Source of the DNA: Cytophagales bacterium
Lineage (GTDB): Bacteria; Bacteroidota; Bacteroidia; Cytophagales; 172606-1
DNA length: 37,597 nt
Direction of reading: 5' to 3'
NCBI GenBank assembly: GCA_030448185.1
Contig: JAUJNL010000069.1
Span: 1 to 37,597 of the forward strand
A model generated the notes under the pieces. It worked only from the letters and a program-made list of their open reading frames with translations. It searched no databases and had not been told where the DNA came from. This document shows positions 19,251 through 29,121 of this stretch, in pieces. Position 1 is the stretch's first letter; each line of letters begins with the position of its first letter. The position numbers were made by a program, and so were the translations under genes.

Positions 19251-19425
19251 ATGGTATTTCGGATGTCGGATTTCGGAAATGTTTGAATGTGCGATGTTCG
19301 ATTTTGAGAATGTAGGGGCGTACGGCATACGCCCTCCCCGATTTCCTGATCGGCAATATTTGATACAGAAAATGCCGCTTTTCATTCAGCATTTATAATT
19401 TAGCATTTAGCATTAATCTAACGCC
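19251..19425. repeat. Intergenic repeat stretch with hairpin
   Basis: No gene. TTCGGATGTCGG and GCGATGTTCGA words match the dispersed TTCGA repeat family. A hairpin GGGCGTA (19316-19322) and TACGCCC (19328-19334) around CGGCA follows. It ends with ATTTAGCATTTAGCATT-type words like those at 29110. Transcription from the DUF1553 gene may read through to DUF1501. Confidence 0.6.
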
Positions 19426-20868
19426 ATGCAAGACCCCATTCAGGAAATTACCCACCAGCTTAGCCGTCGTGACTTTCTCAAAGGAAGTGTATTAGGATTA
19501 GGAGCCGCGGCCCTTGGTTCGATGCTTAATACGGGCCGTGCTACGGCAATGGAAGGGGGCCGGGATTTGCTGCCGCACTTCGTTCCCAAAGCCAAGCGGA
19601 TCATCTACCTGTTCCAAAGCGGGGCACCCTCTCAGTTGGAACTGTTTGACTATAAGCCTAAACTGAAACAAATGTTCGGGCAGGAGTTACCCCCTTCGGT
19701 CAGGGGCAATCAGCGATTAACGGGAATGTCGTCCGGACAACGATCCTTTCCGCTGGCATTCGGTAAGTTTGAATTCAAGCAGCACGGCAAAAGCCGCGCT
19801 TGGGTAAGTGATCTGATGCCGCATCATACCCAAATCGTGGACGAAGTCACTTTTATCAAGTCCATGTATACGGAGGCTATTAACCACGACCCGGCGGTAA
19901 CCTTTGTGCAAACCGGTTCGCAGCAGGCCGGCCGTCCCAGTTTTGGCTCCTGGGTAAGTTACGGACTGGGGAGTGACAACGAAAATCTGCCTACGTTCTG
20001 CGTGTTGCTTTCTAAAGGACGCGGCGGAGATCAGCCGCTGTATGCCAAGCTTTGGGGAATGGATTCCTGCCTTCTGAGCACCAGGGGGTAATGTTTCGTT
20101 CGGGCAAAAGACCCCGTCTTGTACCTCAATGACCCTTCTGGCATTGACCGGACCAGCCGCCGCCGGATGCTGGACTATCTGGCTAAACTACATCAGCAGC
20201 AATACAACCACGTACTTGACCCGGAAATTAATTCCCGCGTATCGCAATACGAAATGGCCTACCGGATGCAAGCCTCCGTGCCTGAGACTATGGATATTTC
20301 CAGGGAGCCGGAATACATCTACGATATGTACGGTGAAGAATCCCGGAAGCCGGGTACGTTTGCAGCTAACTGCTTATTGGCAAGGCGGTTGTGCGAAAGA
20401 GGAGGAAGTTCGTGCAGCTCTACCACCAGGGTTGGGACCAGCATGGCAACCCTGCCCAATGACATCAAGATTATGACCAAAAGTGTGGACCAGGCATCTG
20501 CCGCTCTGGTAAAAGACCTTAAGCAGCGCGGCTTGCTGGACGATACGCTGGTAGTTTGGGGCGGTGAATTTGGCGGACCAATTATTCGCAGGGGTAAACT
20601 GAGTCCCGACAACTACGGACGCGACCACCATCCGCGTTGTTTTACCATCTGGATGGCGGGTGCTGGGGTGAAAGCCGGATTTACCCTTGGGGAAACCGAC
20701 GAGTTCGGTTACAACATTGTCCGTGATCCGGTACATGTGCACGATTTCCAGGCCACCGCCATGTACATGATGGGTATTGACCACGAAAAACTCATTTTCA
20801 AGCACCAGGGCCGCCGCTACCGCCTCACTGATGTACACGGCAAAATTGTCAAAGGCATCCTGACGTAG
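19426..20868 (+). CDS. Tat-exported DUF1501 protein, several compensating indels
   Basis: About 480 residues when restored. A twin-arginine signal is present (SRRDFLKGSVLGLGAAALG). The DUF1501 (sulfatase/alkaline phosphatase-like) core is recognisable: IIYLFQSGAPSQLELFDYKP, INHDPAVTFVQTG, QPLYAKLWG, GEFG, NYGRDHHPRCFTIWMAGAG and YRLTDVHG. The frame breaks near 20057 (extra G), 20108 (extra A), 20400-20455 (a pair that cancel, hiding QLYHQGWDQHG) and 20575-20600 (another pair), yet every other-frame piece restores family sequence. This looks like sequence error. It is the usual partner of DUF1553 proteins; the function of the pair is unproven. Confidence 0.82.
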
Positions 20869-20907
20869 GAGCTGAGACAACAGATTTTAGACATAAGACA
20901 AATAAAT

Positions 20908-20944
20908 CAGTATAGCGCAAGCCCGGAGGGCTCGCGCTATACTG
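20908..20944. terminator. Hairpin after the DUF1501 gene
   Basis: CAGTATAGCGCAAGCCC (20908-20924) pairs with GGGCTCGCGCTATACTG (20928-20944), 16 of 17 positions, around GGA. There is no clear T-tract after it, so it may only be an RNA-stabilising or partial terminator. It lies 40 bases after the stop codon. Confidence 0.6.
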
Positions 20945-20978
20945 TATAAATAGTAACCCACAACCCAACAATTCCTTT

Positions 20979-22028
20979 ATGAATGAACATAGCCCCAATC
21001 GCCGGCGTTTTCTCGGTCAGTTCACAGCCTTGGCAGGGAACTGCCCTGATAGCCCAAAAACATCCTTTCCCTCGGAAAGAACGAAGTAATTGGTCATGGA
21101 ACTTATAAATACCGGGTGGTACCCGGCTGGGGGGTACTCGATGCCAATGTAACTCCCGTGAAAGACTGCCACGAGATGATTCAGGACCAGAAGGGACGAA
21201 TTTTCCCTGCTCACCAACGAGACTAAAAACAACATTATCATTTACGACAACGCCGGAAAGCTGCTGGGTTCCTGGGGACATGATTTTCCCGGCGCCCACG
21301 GCCTGAGCTACTGGAATGCAGGAGGCGAAGAGTTTCTGTTTATCACTGACCACACGACCGGCACGAAGTGTATAAAACCACGCTGGACGGTAAAATCCTG
21401 ATGACCCTGAAATACCCGTCTGAAACGGGTCAGTATGCTTCTGCCAACGAATATAAGCCTACTGAAACCACTATTGGTCCTAATGGCGACATCTACGTAG
21501 CCGATGGATACGGCAAAAGCTACGTAATTCAATACAATTCGAAAGGCGAATACATCCGTCACTTCGGCGGCAAAGGCGACAAGGAAGAAAATATCCGGCA
21601 AGCCCACGGGGTGGCCCTTGACAACCGGGACAAGAAGAATCCGACGTTGCTGGTGACATCCCGGGAGGAAAATGCGCTGAAACGCTTTACGCTAGATGGC
21701 AAGCTACTGAAAACCATAAAGCTGCCCGGCGCCTATGTATGCCGTCCAGTGGTGCGGGGCCAGAATGTATACGCTTCCGTACTGATTTCGCACCTGCCCT
21801 GGACCTCGGGCTCGGGCTTCGTGACGATTCTGGACAAGAATGACAAGGTTGTGTCCAATCCGGGGAGGCAGCCAGCCGGTGTACCAGAATGGGGAATTGC
21901 AGAAAATGGAACAGGCCGGTACGCTTTTCACTCACCCTCACGACGTGCTGGTAGACGGCGACGAAAATCTGTACGTAGCCCAGTGGAATTCGGGCAAGCA
22001 ATACCCATTCAAGCTGGAGCGGGTGTAG
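20979..22028 (+). CDS. Tat-exported six-bladed propeller protein (NHL-like), frameshifted
   Basis: About 350 residues after restoring frames at about 21037, 21058, 21204, 21361 and 21866. It begins MNEHSPNRRRFLGQFTALAG, a twin-arginine signal. The body has NHL/peptidyl-amidating-lyase-like propeller blades such as QDQKGRIFLLTNETKNNIII, LLGSWGHDFPGAHG, VYKTTLDGKILMTL, TIGPNGDIYVADGYGKSYV, KGEYIRHFGGKG, and LYVAQWNSGKQYPFKLERV near the end. It stands third in the DUF1553-DUF1501 cassette, about 110 bases after the DUF1501 stop. Such propellers usually bind ligands or partner proteins. No catalytic residue can be named. Confidence 0.75.
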
Positions 22029-22112
22029 CATTCGGCAGGAATGGGCAGGAGGCAAATTCCCCTCCGGGAATGACCGTTAGGAGAATAGGCTAAAGTAATT
22101 TCAGTGATCTAC

Positions 22113-22159
22113 TTAAGATGTATGACTTTAGCAAAACGATTCTAGTATTAAGATGTATG
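22113..22159. repeat. 12-bp direct repeat
   Basis: TTAAGATGTATG occurs at 22113-22124 and 22148-22159, 35 bases apart start to start, in the gap before the membrane cytochrome gene. It could be a regulatory pair; no further support. Confidence 0.4.
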
Positions 22160-22273
22160 GCACAAGACTAAAGCCTTGCGCGAGGAGTGTAAATTCCATT
22201 GAAAGTCTTAATACCAATGTCCAGCATCTAATGTCTTTTAATGTAACACCCGACAATTAAATACATATAAGTA

Positions 22274-23727
22274 ATGCTTTATCATTTACTGCTTGCCAAG
22301 ACGGATGCACCACCCGATATTCTGATCTTTCTGGGGCGGTTTCACCCTTGCTGGTCCACATTCCGATTGGCTTCTTGCTGGTAGCTTTTCTGCTGGAGAT
22401 TTTTCCCCGGTACGAACGATACCGGGCCTTGAATCATGCAACTTCCTTCATTCTGCTGCTGGGAACCATTAGTTCGATTATGGCGGCCATTTGCGGCTAT
22501 TTCCTGTCATTAAGTGGTGGCTACGAAAAAAACGCTCTGGCTGCACCAGTGGATGGGCATTGGCGTTGCCCTTACGGCCCTGGTAGCCTATATTCTGAAA
22601 GAGTACGGAAATCGGCAAAGTGTTGTTCCGTACGTAAAGGCTTACTTTCCGCTTTTTGCCCTGAGTGTATTTCTGATGATGGGGGCCGGGCACTACGGCG
22701 GTTCATTGACCCACGGCTCCGATTACCTGACTCAGTACATGCCGCAACCCTGCGGACCATTGCCGGACTGCCGCCGCGCCAGAAACCGGTAGAGGCCAAG
22801 CCCATCACCAATATCAATGAAGCCGTTGTATACCGGGATATCATCCACCCGATCTTCGATGCCCGTTGCGTAAGCTGTCATAATCCTGAGAAAGAAAAAA
22901 GGCGACTTCCGGATGGATGCGCCCGACCAGTTGCTCAAGGTGGTGAACACGGCAAATCTCTGGTACCGGGTAATGCCACGCAGAGTGATATTGTAAAACG
23001 GTTATTACTGCCCGAAGCCGACGAAGACCATATGCCGCCTAAGGGCAAAACGCAGTTGACCAAGGAAGAAGTGGAGCTGGTCAAATGGTGGATTAACTCC
23101 GGAGCCTCTTTCGATAAAACGGTGGCGCAATTGCAAGCCACCCCCGACGTAAAAGTAATGCTTACCAAGCTGGGCAGCGGGGAAGAGGGTGACAAACCTA
23201 AAGGAATACTGGCCACTAAAGTACCCGCCGCTGATACGGGTTTGGTGAATAAAATGCGCCGTATGGGCATATTGGTAATGCCGGTTGCCCAAGGCAGCAA
23301 TTTCCTGCAGGCCCGCTGGCAACCAAGAGCTAAAGATGCCGGGAATCAGCCTTTTGCCCTGTTACCTAAAATGACCCGGCAGGTAACCTGGCTCGATTGG
23401 AGTGGTCTGGAATTGCGGCTCAAGCCTGGGACGCATTGCCTGCCATGAAAAACCTGACCCGGCTGCATTTACAGCACAGCAATGTGACAGATGCCTCGCT
23501 GGCAAAATTAAAAAGCTTGTCTAACCTGGAATACCTGAATCTATACGGCACCGAAGTAACCGACGCCGGACTACAGCAATTAGAATCCCTCAAAAACCTG
23601 AAGAGCCTTTATCTGTGGCAGACCAAAGTAACCCCGCAAGGGATTGAAAGTTTACAGAAAATTACCCGCGTTGAAAGTTGACCGAGGTTGGGAAGAACTT
23701 CCTCCTCCGGTGGTCAAGAACGGATAA
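22274..23727 (+). CDS. Membrane DUF2231-cytochrome c-LRR protein, frameshifted
   Basis: About 485 residues when restored. ATG 22274 starts MLYHLLLAKTDAPPD. About four transmembrane helices of the DUF2231 type follow (HIPIGFLLVAFLLEIFP, LLLGTISSIMAAICGYF and two more in another frame, 22514-22745). A PSCyt1-like cytochrome domain has the haem site CVSCH at 22867-22881 and a MPP-containing segment (EDHMPPKGKTQLTKEE). Leucine-rich repeats end the protein (TRLHLQHSNVTDASLAKL). Frame breaks are near 22345, 22520, 22750, 22890, 22935, 23400 and 23665; the end LPPPVVKNG and TAA lie at 23700-23727. It probably passes electrons or anchors the exported cassette proteins, an inference. Confidence 0.75.
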
Positions 23728-23735
23728 GTACAAAG

Positions 23736-23759
23736 GCAGGACTCAACTCCTGCTTTTTT
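23736..23759 (+). terminator. Rho-independent terminator of the cassette
   Basis: GCAGGA (23736-23741), a six-base loop and TCCTGC (23748-23753) are followed directly by six T residues. It lies 9 bases after the TAA of the membrane cytochrome gene. Confidence 0.75.
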
Positions 23760-23932
23760 GTTGTAAACGGCCTACCAGTACGGGGAGTCTGGGTTCTTTG
23801 CAAGTTAGCAATCCGATCAAACAGCATTATTATTAAAAAACTGCTAAATCATATTTAATGGTTGATATTTCAGACTGGGTTTACTATTTTTTGCCGATAG
23901 TTCAATCTCCTTTACCCTAAACCAAGCACATT

Positions 23933-24363
23933 ATGGGGCTTTTAAAAGAGTTTAAAGAGTTTGCCGTAAAAGGAAATGTAATTGACCTGGCTGTAGGCGT
24001 TATTATTGGCGCCGCCTTTAATAAGATCGTATCGTCATTAGTGAGTGACGTACTGATGCCGCCATTAGGGTTGCTAATCGGTAAAATGGACTTTAAGGAT
24101 TATAAAATATTGCTGAAACCGGCGAAACCGATGCGGGTGGAAAAGTAGTTGCCGAAGCAGTTGCGCTGAACTACGGACTATTTCTGCAGGCAATGATTGA
24201 CTTTGTCATTCTCGCTTTTGTTGTTTTTTTAATGATCAAAGGGATTAATTCTATTCGCCGGAAAGAAGCCGCTGCGCCTAGCTCAGTACCACCCGCCCCA
24301 ACCCGTGAAGAAATTCTGCTGACCGAAATCCGGGATGCGATCCGGGCCGAACGTTCTATTTAA
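23933..24363 (+). CDS. mscL: Large-conductance mechanosensitive channel, one frameshift
   Basis: About 143 residues, the family length, in the inner membrane as a pentamer that releases solutes on hypo-osmotic shock. The N-terminal helix and TM1 are intact: MGLLKEFKEFAVKGNVIDLA and VGVIIGAAFNKIVSSL, with the conserved MPP (VLMPPLGLLIG). One base is missing near 24119. The second frame supplies the periplasmic loop, TM2 (MIDFVILAFVVFLMIKGIN) and the C-terminal helix (EEILLTEIRDAIRAE). The break is one base, in a CC run, so I take it as a sequencing error. It is monocistronic. Confidence 0.92.
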
Positions 24364-24398
24364 GGCTAATTAAAAACTTTCGGTTTCCATATTCCAGG

Positions 24399-24431
24399 CC
24401 GGACTCTCAGACCTTACATCTGAGGGTCCGG
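24399..24431. other. Hairpin between mscL and the DUF3078 gene
   Basis: CCGGACTCTCAGA (24399-24411) pairs with TCTGAGGGTCCGG (24419-24431), with one G-T pair, around a 7-base loop. No T-tract is seen. It could end the mscL message. Confidence 0.5.
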
Positions 24432-24499
24432 GCTTACGTCTTTTAGTTAAAGGGAGCTGGGTTAATTTGCAGTGCAATCTGAAAACTGCTACCCATACA

Positions 24500-25410
24500 A
24501 TGAAATTGTTAAAACTTCTGGCTGGTCTGTTGCTTTTCCCTTGTATCCTGCAGGCGCAGGACACTACCTCAGTATCCGCGCCAAAAGCCGCCTACTGGAA
24601 AAGGTCCTTCAGTGGTGGCGTTAATTTCAATCAAGCTTCTTTCAGTGGTAACTGGAAAGCGGTGGCGTAAGTTCGATATCTTTAGGGTCTATAATACGCA
24701 CCAAAGCAGACTATAATTATACCAGTGGCAAAGTTACGTTCTCCAATGAATTAGAAATGCGTTACGGAGTTGTTTCCAATGCGGGGCAGGGCTCCCGCAA
24801 GTCGGCTGACCGTATTTTCTTCGATTCTAAATTCGGCCGTAGAATTTCGGAAAAATGGAACGCATTCGTATCGGTTAATTTTCTAACTCAGTTTGCGCCA
24901 GGTTTCAAATACGAAAAAGACAGCCAGGGAGAAGAACAAGCCATGATGATTTCCAAATTTTTAGCACCTGGCTTTCTGACCACGTCCATGGGAATTGAAT
25001 ATAAACCCGTGAAATATTTCTGGGTACGCTTCAGTCCGGTTGCTCCCCGGCTGACATTCGTCACGGATACTACGCTGTACCGTAACGTACCCACCAACTA
25101 CGGCGTGCCCATCGGGAAGCAGGTACGGTTTGAAGGGGTTGCTACGCAGTTACTGGCTGATTATGATCGCAATATTTCGGAAAAATTTAATGTGAAAGGA
25201 CGCTACCTTATGTTCTCTAATCTGCAGCAATTTGGCTGGAATGCCATCGACCACCGACTCGATCTGGCAATTACCACCAAAGTGACCAAATACATCAGTA
25301 TGAATGTAGCCGGTATTATGCTCTATGATAAGGACCAGGACAAAAAGGTGCAAGTCAGCCAGGTACTGGCCCTGGGTTTTCTGTATACAGTGGCGGATAA
25401 GGGTAACTGA
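24500..25410 (+). CDS. DUF3078 family outer-membrane-type protein, one frameshift
   Basis: About 303 residues. ATG 24500 gives a signal peptide (MKLLKLLAGLLLFPCILQAQ) followed by a DUF3078-type mature part: a Trp-rich opening (AYWKRSFSGGVNFNQASFSG and NWK), then beta strands typical of a small Bacteroidetes barrel-like protein (SVNFLTQFAPGFKYEKD, EKFNVKGRYLMFSNLQQ). One base is missing near 24660 after NWK; the frame then continues GGVSSISLGSII and on to 25410. It is probably an outer-membrane protein of unknown function. Confidence 0.82.
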
Positions 25411-25415
25411 ATTTA

Positions 25416-25508
25416 AATGTCGAATAGCGAACGAGGAATGATAACTATCGAAGTAATTAAAGTTTGACTCTTTTCGACATTCAACTTTCTTGTTCGATAT
25501 TCGTTATT
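25416..25508. repeat. Imperfect inverted repeat, TTCGA family
   Basis: Left arm 25416-25435 (AATGTCGAATAGCGAACGAG) and right arm 25489-25508 pair at about 16 of 20 positions. The words GTTCGATATTCG and TCGAATAGCGAAC resemble the repeat at 459-578. It lies just after the DUF3078 stop, in the gap before the GNAT genes. Confidence 0.5.
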
Positions 25509-25598
25509 TTCTCCATTGCTCCTTACAGGAAAGGAGAAGGATTATGAGCCGTTTTAAACTTTGCTTATTTTTAATAGCTCATTTCTTCAAAGCTGCTC

Positions 25599-26021
25599 AT
25601 GCCAACTCCGTCAGCCTCCATCATTTACCGCAACGACCGCAACATCGACCAACGCAGTATTATTGCCCTGTATGAGGCTAATCACTGGTCTTCGGCCCGG
25701 AAACCAGATTTGCTCCACAAAGCACTCCTCAATTCTCATTCCCTGATTACTGCCTGGGATGGTGAGACTCTGGTAGGGTTAGGGAATGCCATTTCCGACG
25801 GATTTCTGGTAGTGTATTACCCGCATCTGGTGGTACTTCCCGCTTACCAGGGATTGGGTATTGGCCGGCAATTGGTGCAGAGGCTCATGGAACCCTACAA
25901 AAACTTTCATCAGCAAATGCTGGTGTCTGACGGAAAGGCAGTAGGCTTTTACCAGAAATGCGGTTTCTACCGGGCCGGAGAAACTGAACCTTTGTGGATT
26001 TACCAGGGTGATGAACATTAA
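25599..26021 (+). CDS. GNAT family N-acetyltransferase
   Basis: 140 residues with the GNAT fold. The acetyl-CoA loop is clear: VLPAYQGLGIGRQLVQRLM (R/Q-x-x-G-x-G/A type). The preceding strand pair (LVGLGNAISDGFLVVYYPHL) and the C-terminal YQKCGFYRAGE match the family. It is cytoplasmic. The substrate cannot be told from sequence. A second, diverged GNAT gene follows 30 bases later and the two are likely cotranscribed. Confidence 0.88.
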   Translation: MPTPSASIIYRNDRNIDQRSIIALYEANHWSSARKPDLLHKALLNSHSLITAWDGETLVGLGNAISDGFLVVYYPHLVVLPAYQGLGIGRQLVQRLMEPYKNFHQQMLVSDGKAVGFYQKCGFYRAGETEPLWIYQGDEH

Positions 26022-26051
26022 TAATTCCTGCTGTAGTAATCATTATTATTT

Positions 26052-26516
26052 ATGAGAGGGTATCAAATCCAGGAATTCACCCGCGACGGGTATCTGGTTT
26101 CAACCGACAAGCATAAACTTGATCTTAAGGCTATCCATTCTTTCCTGAATGAAAGATCGTACTGGGCAAAAGGCATTCCGATGGAAACTTTGGAAAAAGC
26201 GGTGGCAGGATCTTTGTGTTTCGGGGTTTATAATGATCTTGAACAAGTTGGCTTGGCCCGGGTAATCACTGACGGCGCTACGTATGCTTACCTATGTGAT
26301 GTATATATTGAGGAGTCTCACCGGGGCAAGGGTTTATCCAAATGGTTAATGGAATGCATTCTCCAACATCCCAACTTACAAGGTTTACGCAGGTTCTGCC
26401 TGATCACGGCCGATGCGCACAGTTTGTATGGGCAATTCGGCTTTAAGCCGCTGGCTAAACCGGAAGGCTACATGGAAATCTGGAATCAGCATGTTTATAA
26501 AAACCCTAGATTTTAG
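26052..26516 (+). CDS. GNAT family N-acetyltransferase (second)
   Basis: 154 residues of a different GNAT subgroup. The central strand AYLCDVYIEESHRGKGLSKW carries the acetyl-CoA-binding R-G-K-G-L motif, and LYGQFGFKPLAKPEGYMEI is the typical end. It has little similarity to the gene before it, so they are not recent duplicates. It follows the first after 30 bases, ending convergently with the SDR gene. Confidence 0.9.
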   Translation: MRGYQIQEFTRDGYLVSTDKHKLDLKAIHSFLNERSYWAKGIPMETLEKAVAGSLCFGVYNDLEQVGLARVITDGATYAYLCDVYIEESHRGKGLSKWLMECILQHPNLQGLRRFCLITADAHSLYGQFGFKPLAKPEGYMEIWNQHVYKNPRF

Positions 26517-26551
26517 TATACACTATAAAACTGGGTAATATCTAAAAAAAA

Positions 26552-26597
26552 TCCCCTCCTCCTTCACCAGTGCTAACGCTGGCGGAAGAAAAGGGGG
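26552..26597. terminator. Imperfect hairpin between convergent genes
   Basis: A weak stem: TCCCC at the left and GGGGGA at the right, with CTTC and GAAG and CCAG and CTGG pairs inside. An A-run precedes it (T-run on the other strand), so it may terminate the minus-strand SDR gene. Confidence 0.35.
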
Positions 26598-26625
26598 AAC
26601 TTGAAAGTAAACAAAATGCTGCTAT

Positions 26626-28083
26626 TTATGGTTTCAGCGGCGAATCTTCGTTCAGGAAGGGAACATCGCCCATTGGGTCAGAAGGGAATGAGCCGAAGGT
26701 GGTGCCACGTTCTATCGGAATGGTGGCTGCGTGCGTATAATCTGATTGTACCGGAATATCCCTTGACTCGACGGTTGTATCTGCCTGGCTAGATCCGGCC
26801 AGCGGACTACGTACATCGAGATTAGAGGTATCCCAATTGCTGCGGTCGGCCTGGGTAAAGCGGCGGGTAGCATAGGTAGCCAGGCCAGCAGCGACCGCTA
26901 CCCCAACCATACCCAGAATCCGGCCCCAGTCCCACGATGATTCAGACTGCTGATCATACTGGTCATTGTTATAATAATCATACTCCTGCCCGGTATAGTT
27001 GTTATAAGCTTGGTATGATTGATTACTGTATGACTGCTGGGTGTAGTCAGCCTGATTACGGGAAACTGACTGTTGGGCAAATGAACCCGTACCAGACTCG
27101 CTGTTATAGTTGCTGATTGCTTCTTTATTGCGATCATCCCAGGCATTGGTACTGAATGTGGTATTTGACGATCCTCCCGAGGCAGTGGCTGAAGCCGAAG
27201 ACGGCAAAGACTGTTCCTTACCTACGTGCCGCACCGAATCTCCTTCTTTGGAATGTTTCAGGTCAAGCTCTCCTTCAGGCTCTTTTTTCATCGCCTTATC
27301 GGCCATCATACCAATCGGACCTTTGCTAATGGTAATACCGCCATCCACAGCGTACAGGGCTCCCGTTACGTAAGAAGCTTCATCAGAGGCCAAAAACAAA
27401 TATACATTGGCAACTTCTTCCGGCGTACCGCGACGGCCCATGGGCGTAGCTGATATAAACAGCTTTTCCATCTTTACCGTCATCGGACTGGATTCATCGT
27501 TGGTCCAGGCGGTATCTATGGGACCGGGGCATACTACATTGGCCCGCACTCCGTGCTGAGCCTGCTCAGCGGCAATGCTCCGGGTAAAAGAATGAATAAA
27601 GCCCTTAGTTCCTGAGTAAGGCGAATTTTGGGCATCGCCATCGATGCCTGCTTCCGAACCCGCACTTACCACGCAGCCCTTGGTTTTCTGCAGATAAGGC
27701 ATCGCGGCGCGGGTCATCATCACGGCGCTGTAGATATTGTTCTGGATCAGGTAATCGAGTTTTTCAAGCGGCCATTCTTCGATAAATCCCACGGCCGGGA
27801 ATACACCCGCATTATTGATCAGAATATCCAGTTTGCCATACGTATCAATGGCTCTTTGCACACAGGCCTGCGCATTGGCCGCGACCGCAATGTTGCCTTT
27901 AAAGGCAGTCGCTTCGTCCCCCTTCGATTTGATTTCACGGACTACCTCATCCACTGGATCTTCCGTCAACCCGCATACAACTACCTTGGCTCCGTTCAGG
28001 GCGAATTTCTTACTAATCGCTTCGCCAATGCCGGCTGCTCCGCCGGTTACAATGGCTACTTTGTTATTGAGTCTCTTGTCCAT
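26626..28083 (-). CDS. SDR oxidoreductase with Q/N/Y-rich tail and membrane helix
   Basis: 485 residues. Residues 1-257 are a classical short-chain dehydrogenase: TGGAAGIG (13-20) for NAD(P), NNAG (90-93), N116, S143, Y156 and K160 as the catalytic set (YSGTK), and PGPIDT (186-191). Residues 258-300 are charged, and 300-380 are low complexity, rich in Gln, Asn, Tyr and Ser (QQSYSNQSYQAYNNYTGQE, in prion-like style). Residues 387-406 form one membrane helix (GRILGMVGVAVAAGLATYAT) and a basic flank, then an acidic tail with a Pro-rich end. Family SDRs are about 250 residues, so the tail nearly doubles the protein. It may be membrane-anchored. Substrate unknown. Confidence 0.9.
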   Translation of the reverse strand: MDKRLNNKVAIVTGGAAGIGEAISKKFALNGAKVVVCGLTEDPVDEVVREIKSKGDEATAFKGNIAVAANAQACVQRAIDTYGKLDILINNAGVFPAVGFIEEWPLEKLDYLIQNNIYSAVMMTRAAMPYLQKTKGCVVSAGSEAGIDGDAQNSPYSGTKGFIHSFTRSIAAEQAQHGVRANVVCPGPIDTAWTNDESSPMTVKMEKLFISATPMGRRGTPEEVANVYLFLASDEASYVTGALYAVDGGITISKGPIGMMADKAMKKEPEGELDLKHSKEGDSVRHVGKEQSLPSSASATASGGSSNTTFSTNAWDDRNKEAISNYNSESGTGSFAQQSVSRNQADYTQQSYSNQSYQAYNNYTGQEYDYYNNDQYDQQSESSWDWGRILGMVGVAVAAGLATYATRRFTQADRSNWDTSNLDVRSPLAGSSQADTTVESRDIPVQSDYTHAATIPIERGTTFGSFPSDPMGDVPFLNEDSPLKP

Positions 28084-28337
28084 GACTTGTGCTGGTTTGG
28101 TTAAAAGGTTTAGTGGTTAGTCTTAAAGTTTACGGGCAGGCGGCCTTTTGCGTTGAAAAAAACAGCTATAAAATTACGGTGGAATTATCCTTTTGCGGAT
28201 TTGTTTCGTGACTTATGGCCGCCTCAATGGTATTGCTCCGAGTAGTTTGTACGTATAAAACCTGCATGTTCTTTTTCGAAAAAACTTTCTATACTTAAAT
28301 TGAGACCATTACTGTATTTAAAAAACATCTTCAAAAG

Positions 28338-29106
28338 ATGCCGCAACAACCGTACATAAAATATGAAACCAACTGGAAAGCCGTCAAAGAAACTGCTTAT
28401 GAAGTAGTTGTATTGCCTTTGGGGCGCCACCGAAGCCCATAACTACCATTTGCCCTATGCCACGGATAATATTCAGCTTGACGCTATTGCCGCCCAATCG
28501 GCCCGTATTGCCCGGGAGCAGGGGGCTAAAGTAGGTGGTATTACCCACCATCCCCTTTGGCGTAAATACGGGTCAGCTGGATATTACCCTGGATATCAAT
28601 ATGAATCCCAGCACGCAGCTGGCGGTTTTGCGTGATATTATCGATGTGCTGAACCGGCAGGGCATCCCAAACTGGTGGTGCTTAATGGCCACGGCGGCAA
28701 TGATTTCCGTCAGATGCTAAGGCAACTACAGGCGGAGTTTCCGACAGTTTTCCTCTGCACGGTCAACTGGTTTAGCGTAGCCGACCGAAGCCAGTATTTT
28801 CAAGCCCCCGGTGATCACGCCGATGCTATGGAGACCAGCGCAATGATGCACATAGCGCCTGAGCTGGTGCTGCCTTTATCCGAAGCGGGCAATGGTTACG
28901 ACAAAAAGTTTAAAAATCAAAGCGTTCCGTCAGGGCTGGGCCTGGGCCCAACGGGAATGGAGCCAGGTTACTGCCGACACTGGGGTAGGAGATCCGGCAG
29001 AAGCTACTGCCGAAAAGGGAAAGCTTTTCTGGAGGACGTAACGACTAAGATCGGACAGTTCCTGACCGAACTGGCAGCGGCTGATCCGAAAAACATGTAC
29101 GAATAG
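28338..29106 (+). CDS. Creatininase family amidohydrolase, frameshifted
   Basis: About 257 residues when restored. It starts MPQQPYIKYETNWKAVKE, after which four or more single-base indels (near 28418, 28532, 28680 and 28955) break the frame. The metal-site motifs remain: GATEAHNYHLPYATD (E, H, D), PFGVNTGQLD, NGHGGNDF, and DHADAMETSAM near the middle of the C-terminal half. The family includes creatininase and other metal amidohydrolases; this one's substrate is unknown. The breaks look like sequence error because all pieces match. Confidence 0.8.
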
Positions 29107-29121
29107 CTTAGAATTTAGAAT

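Noticed and set aside
20000..20110. Programmed frameshifting in the DUF1501 gene
   Set aside because: There are several unlinked breaks of both signs, without a common slippery site; error in the sequence explains them better.
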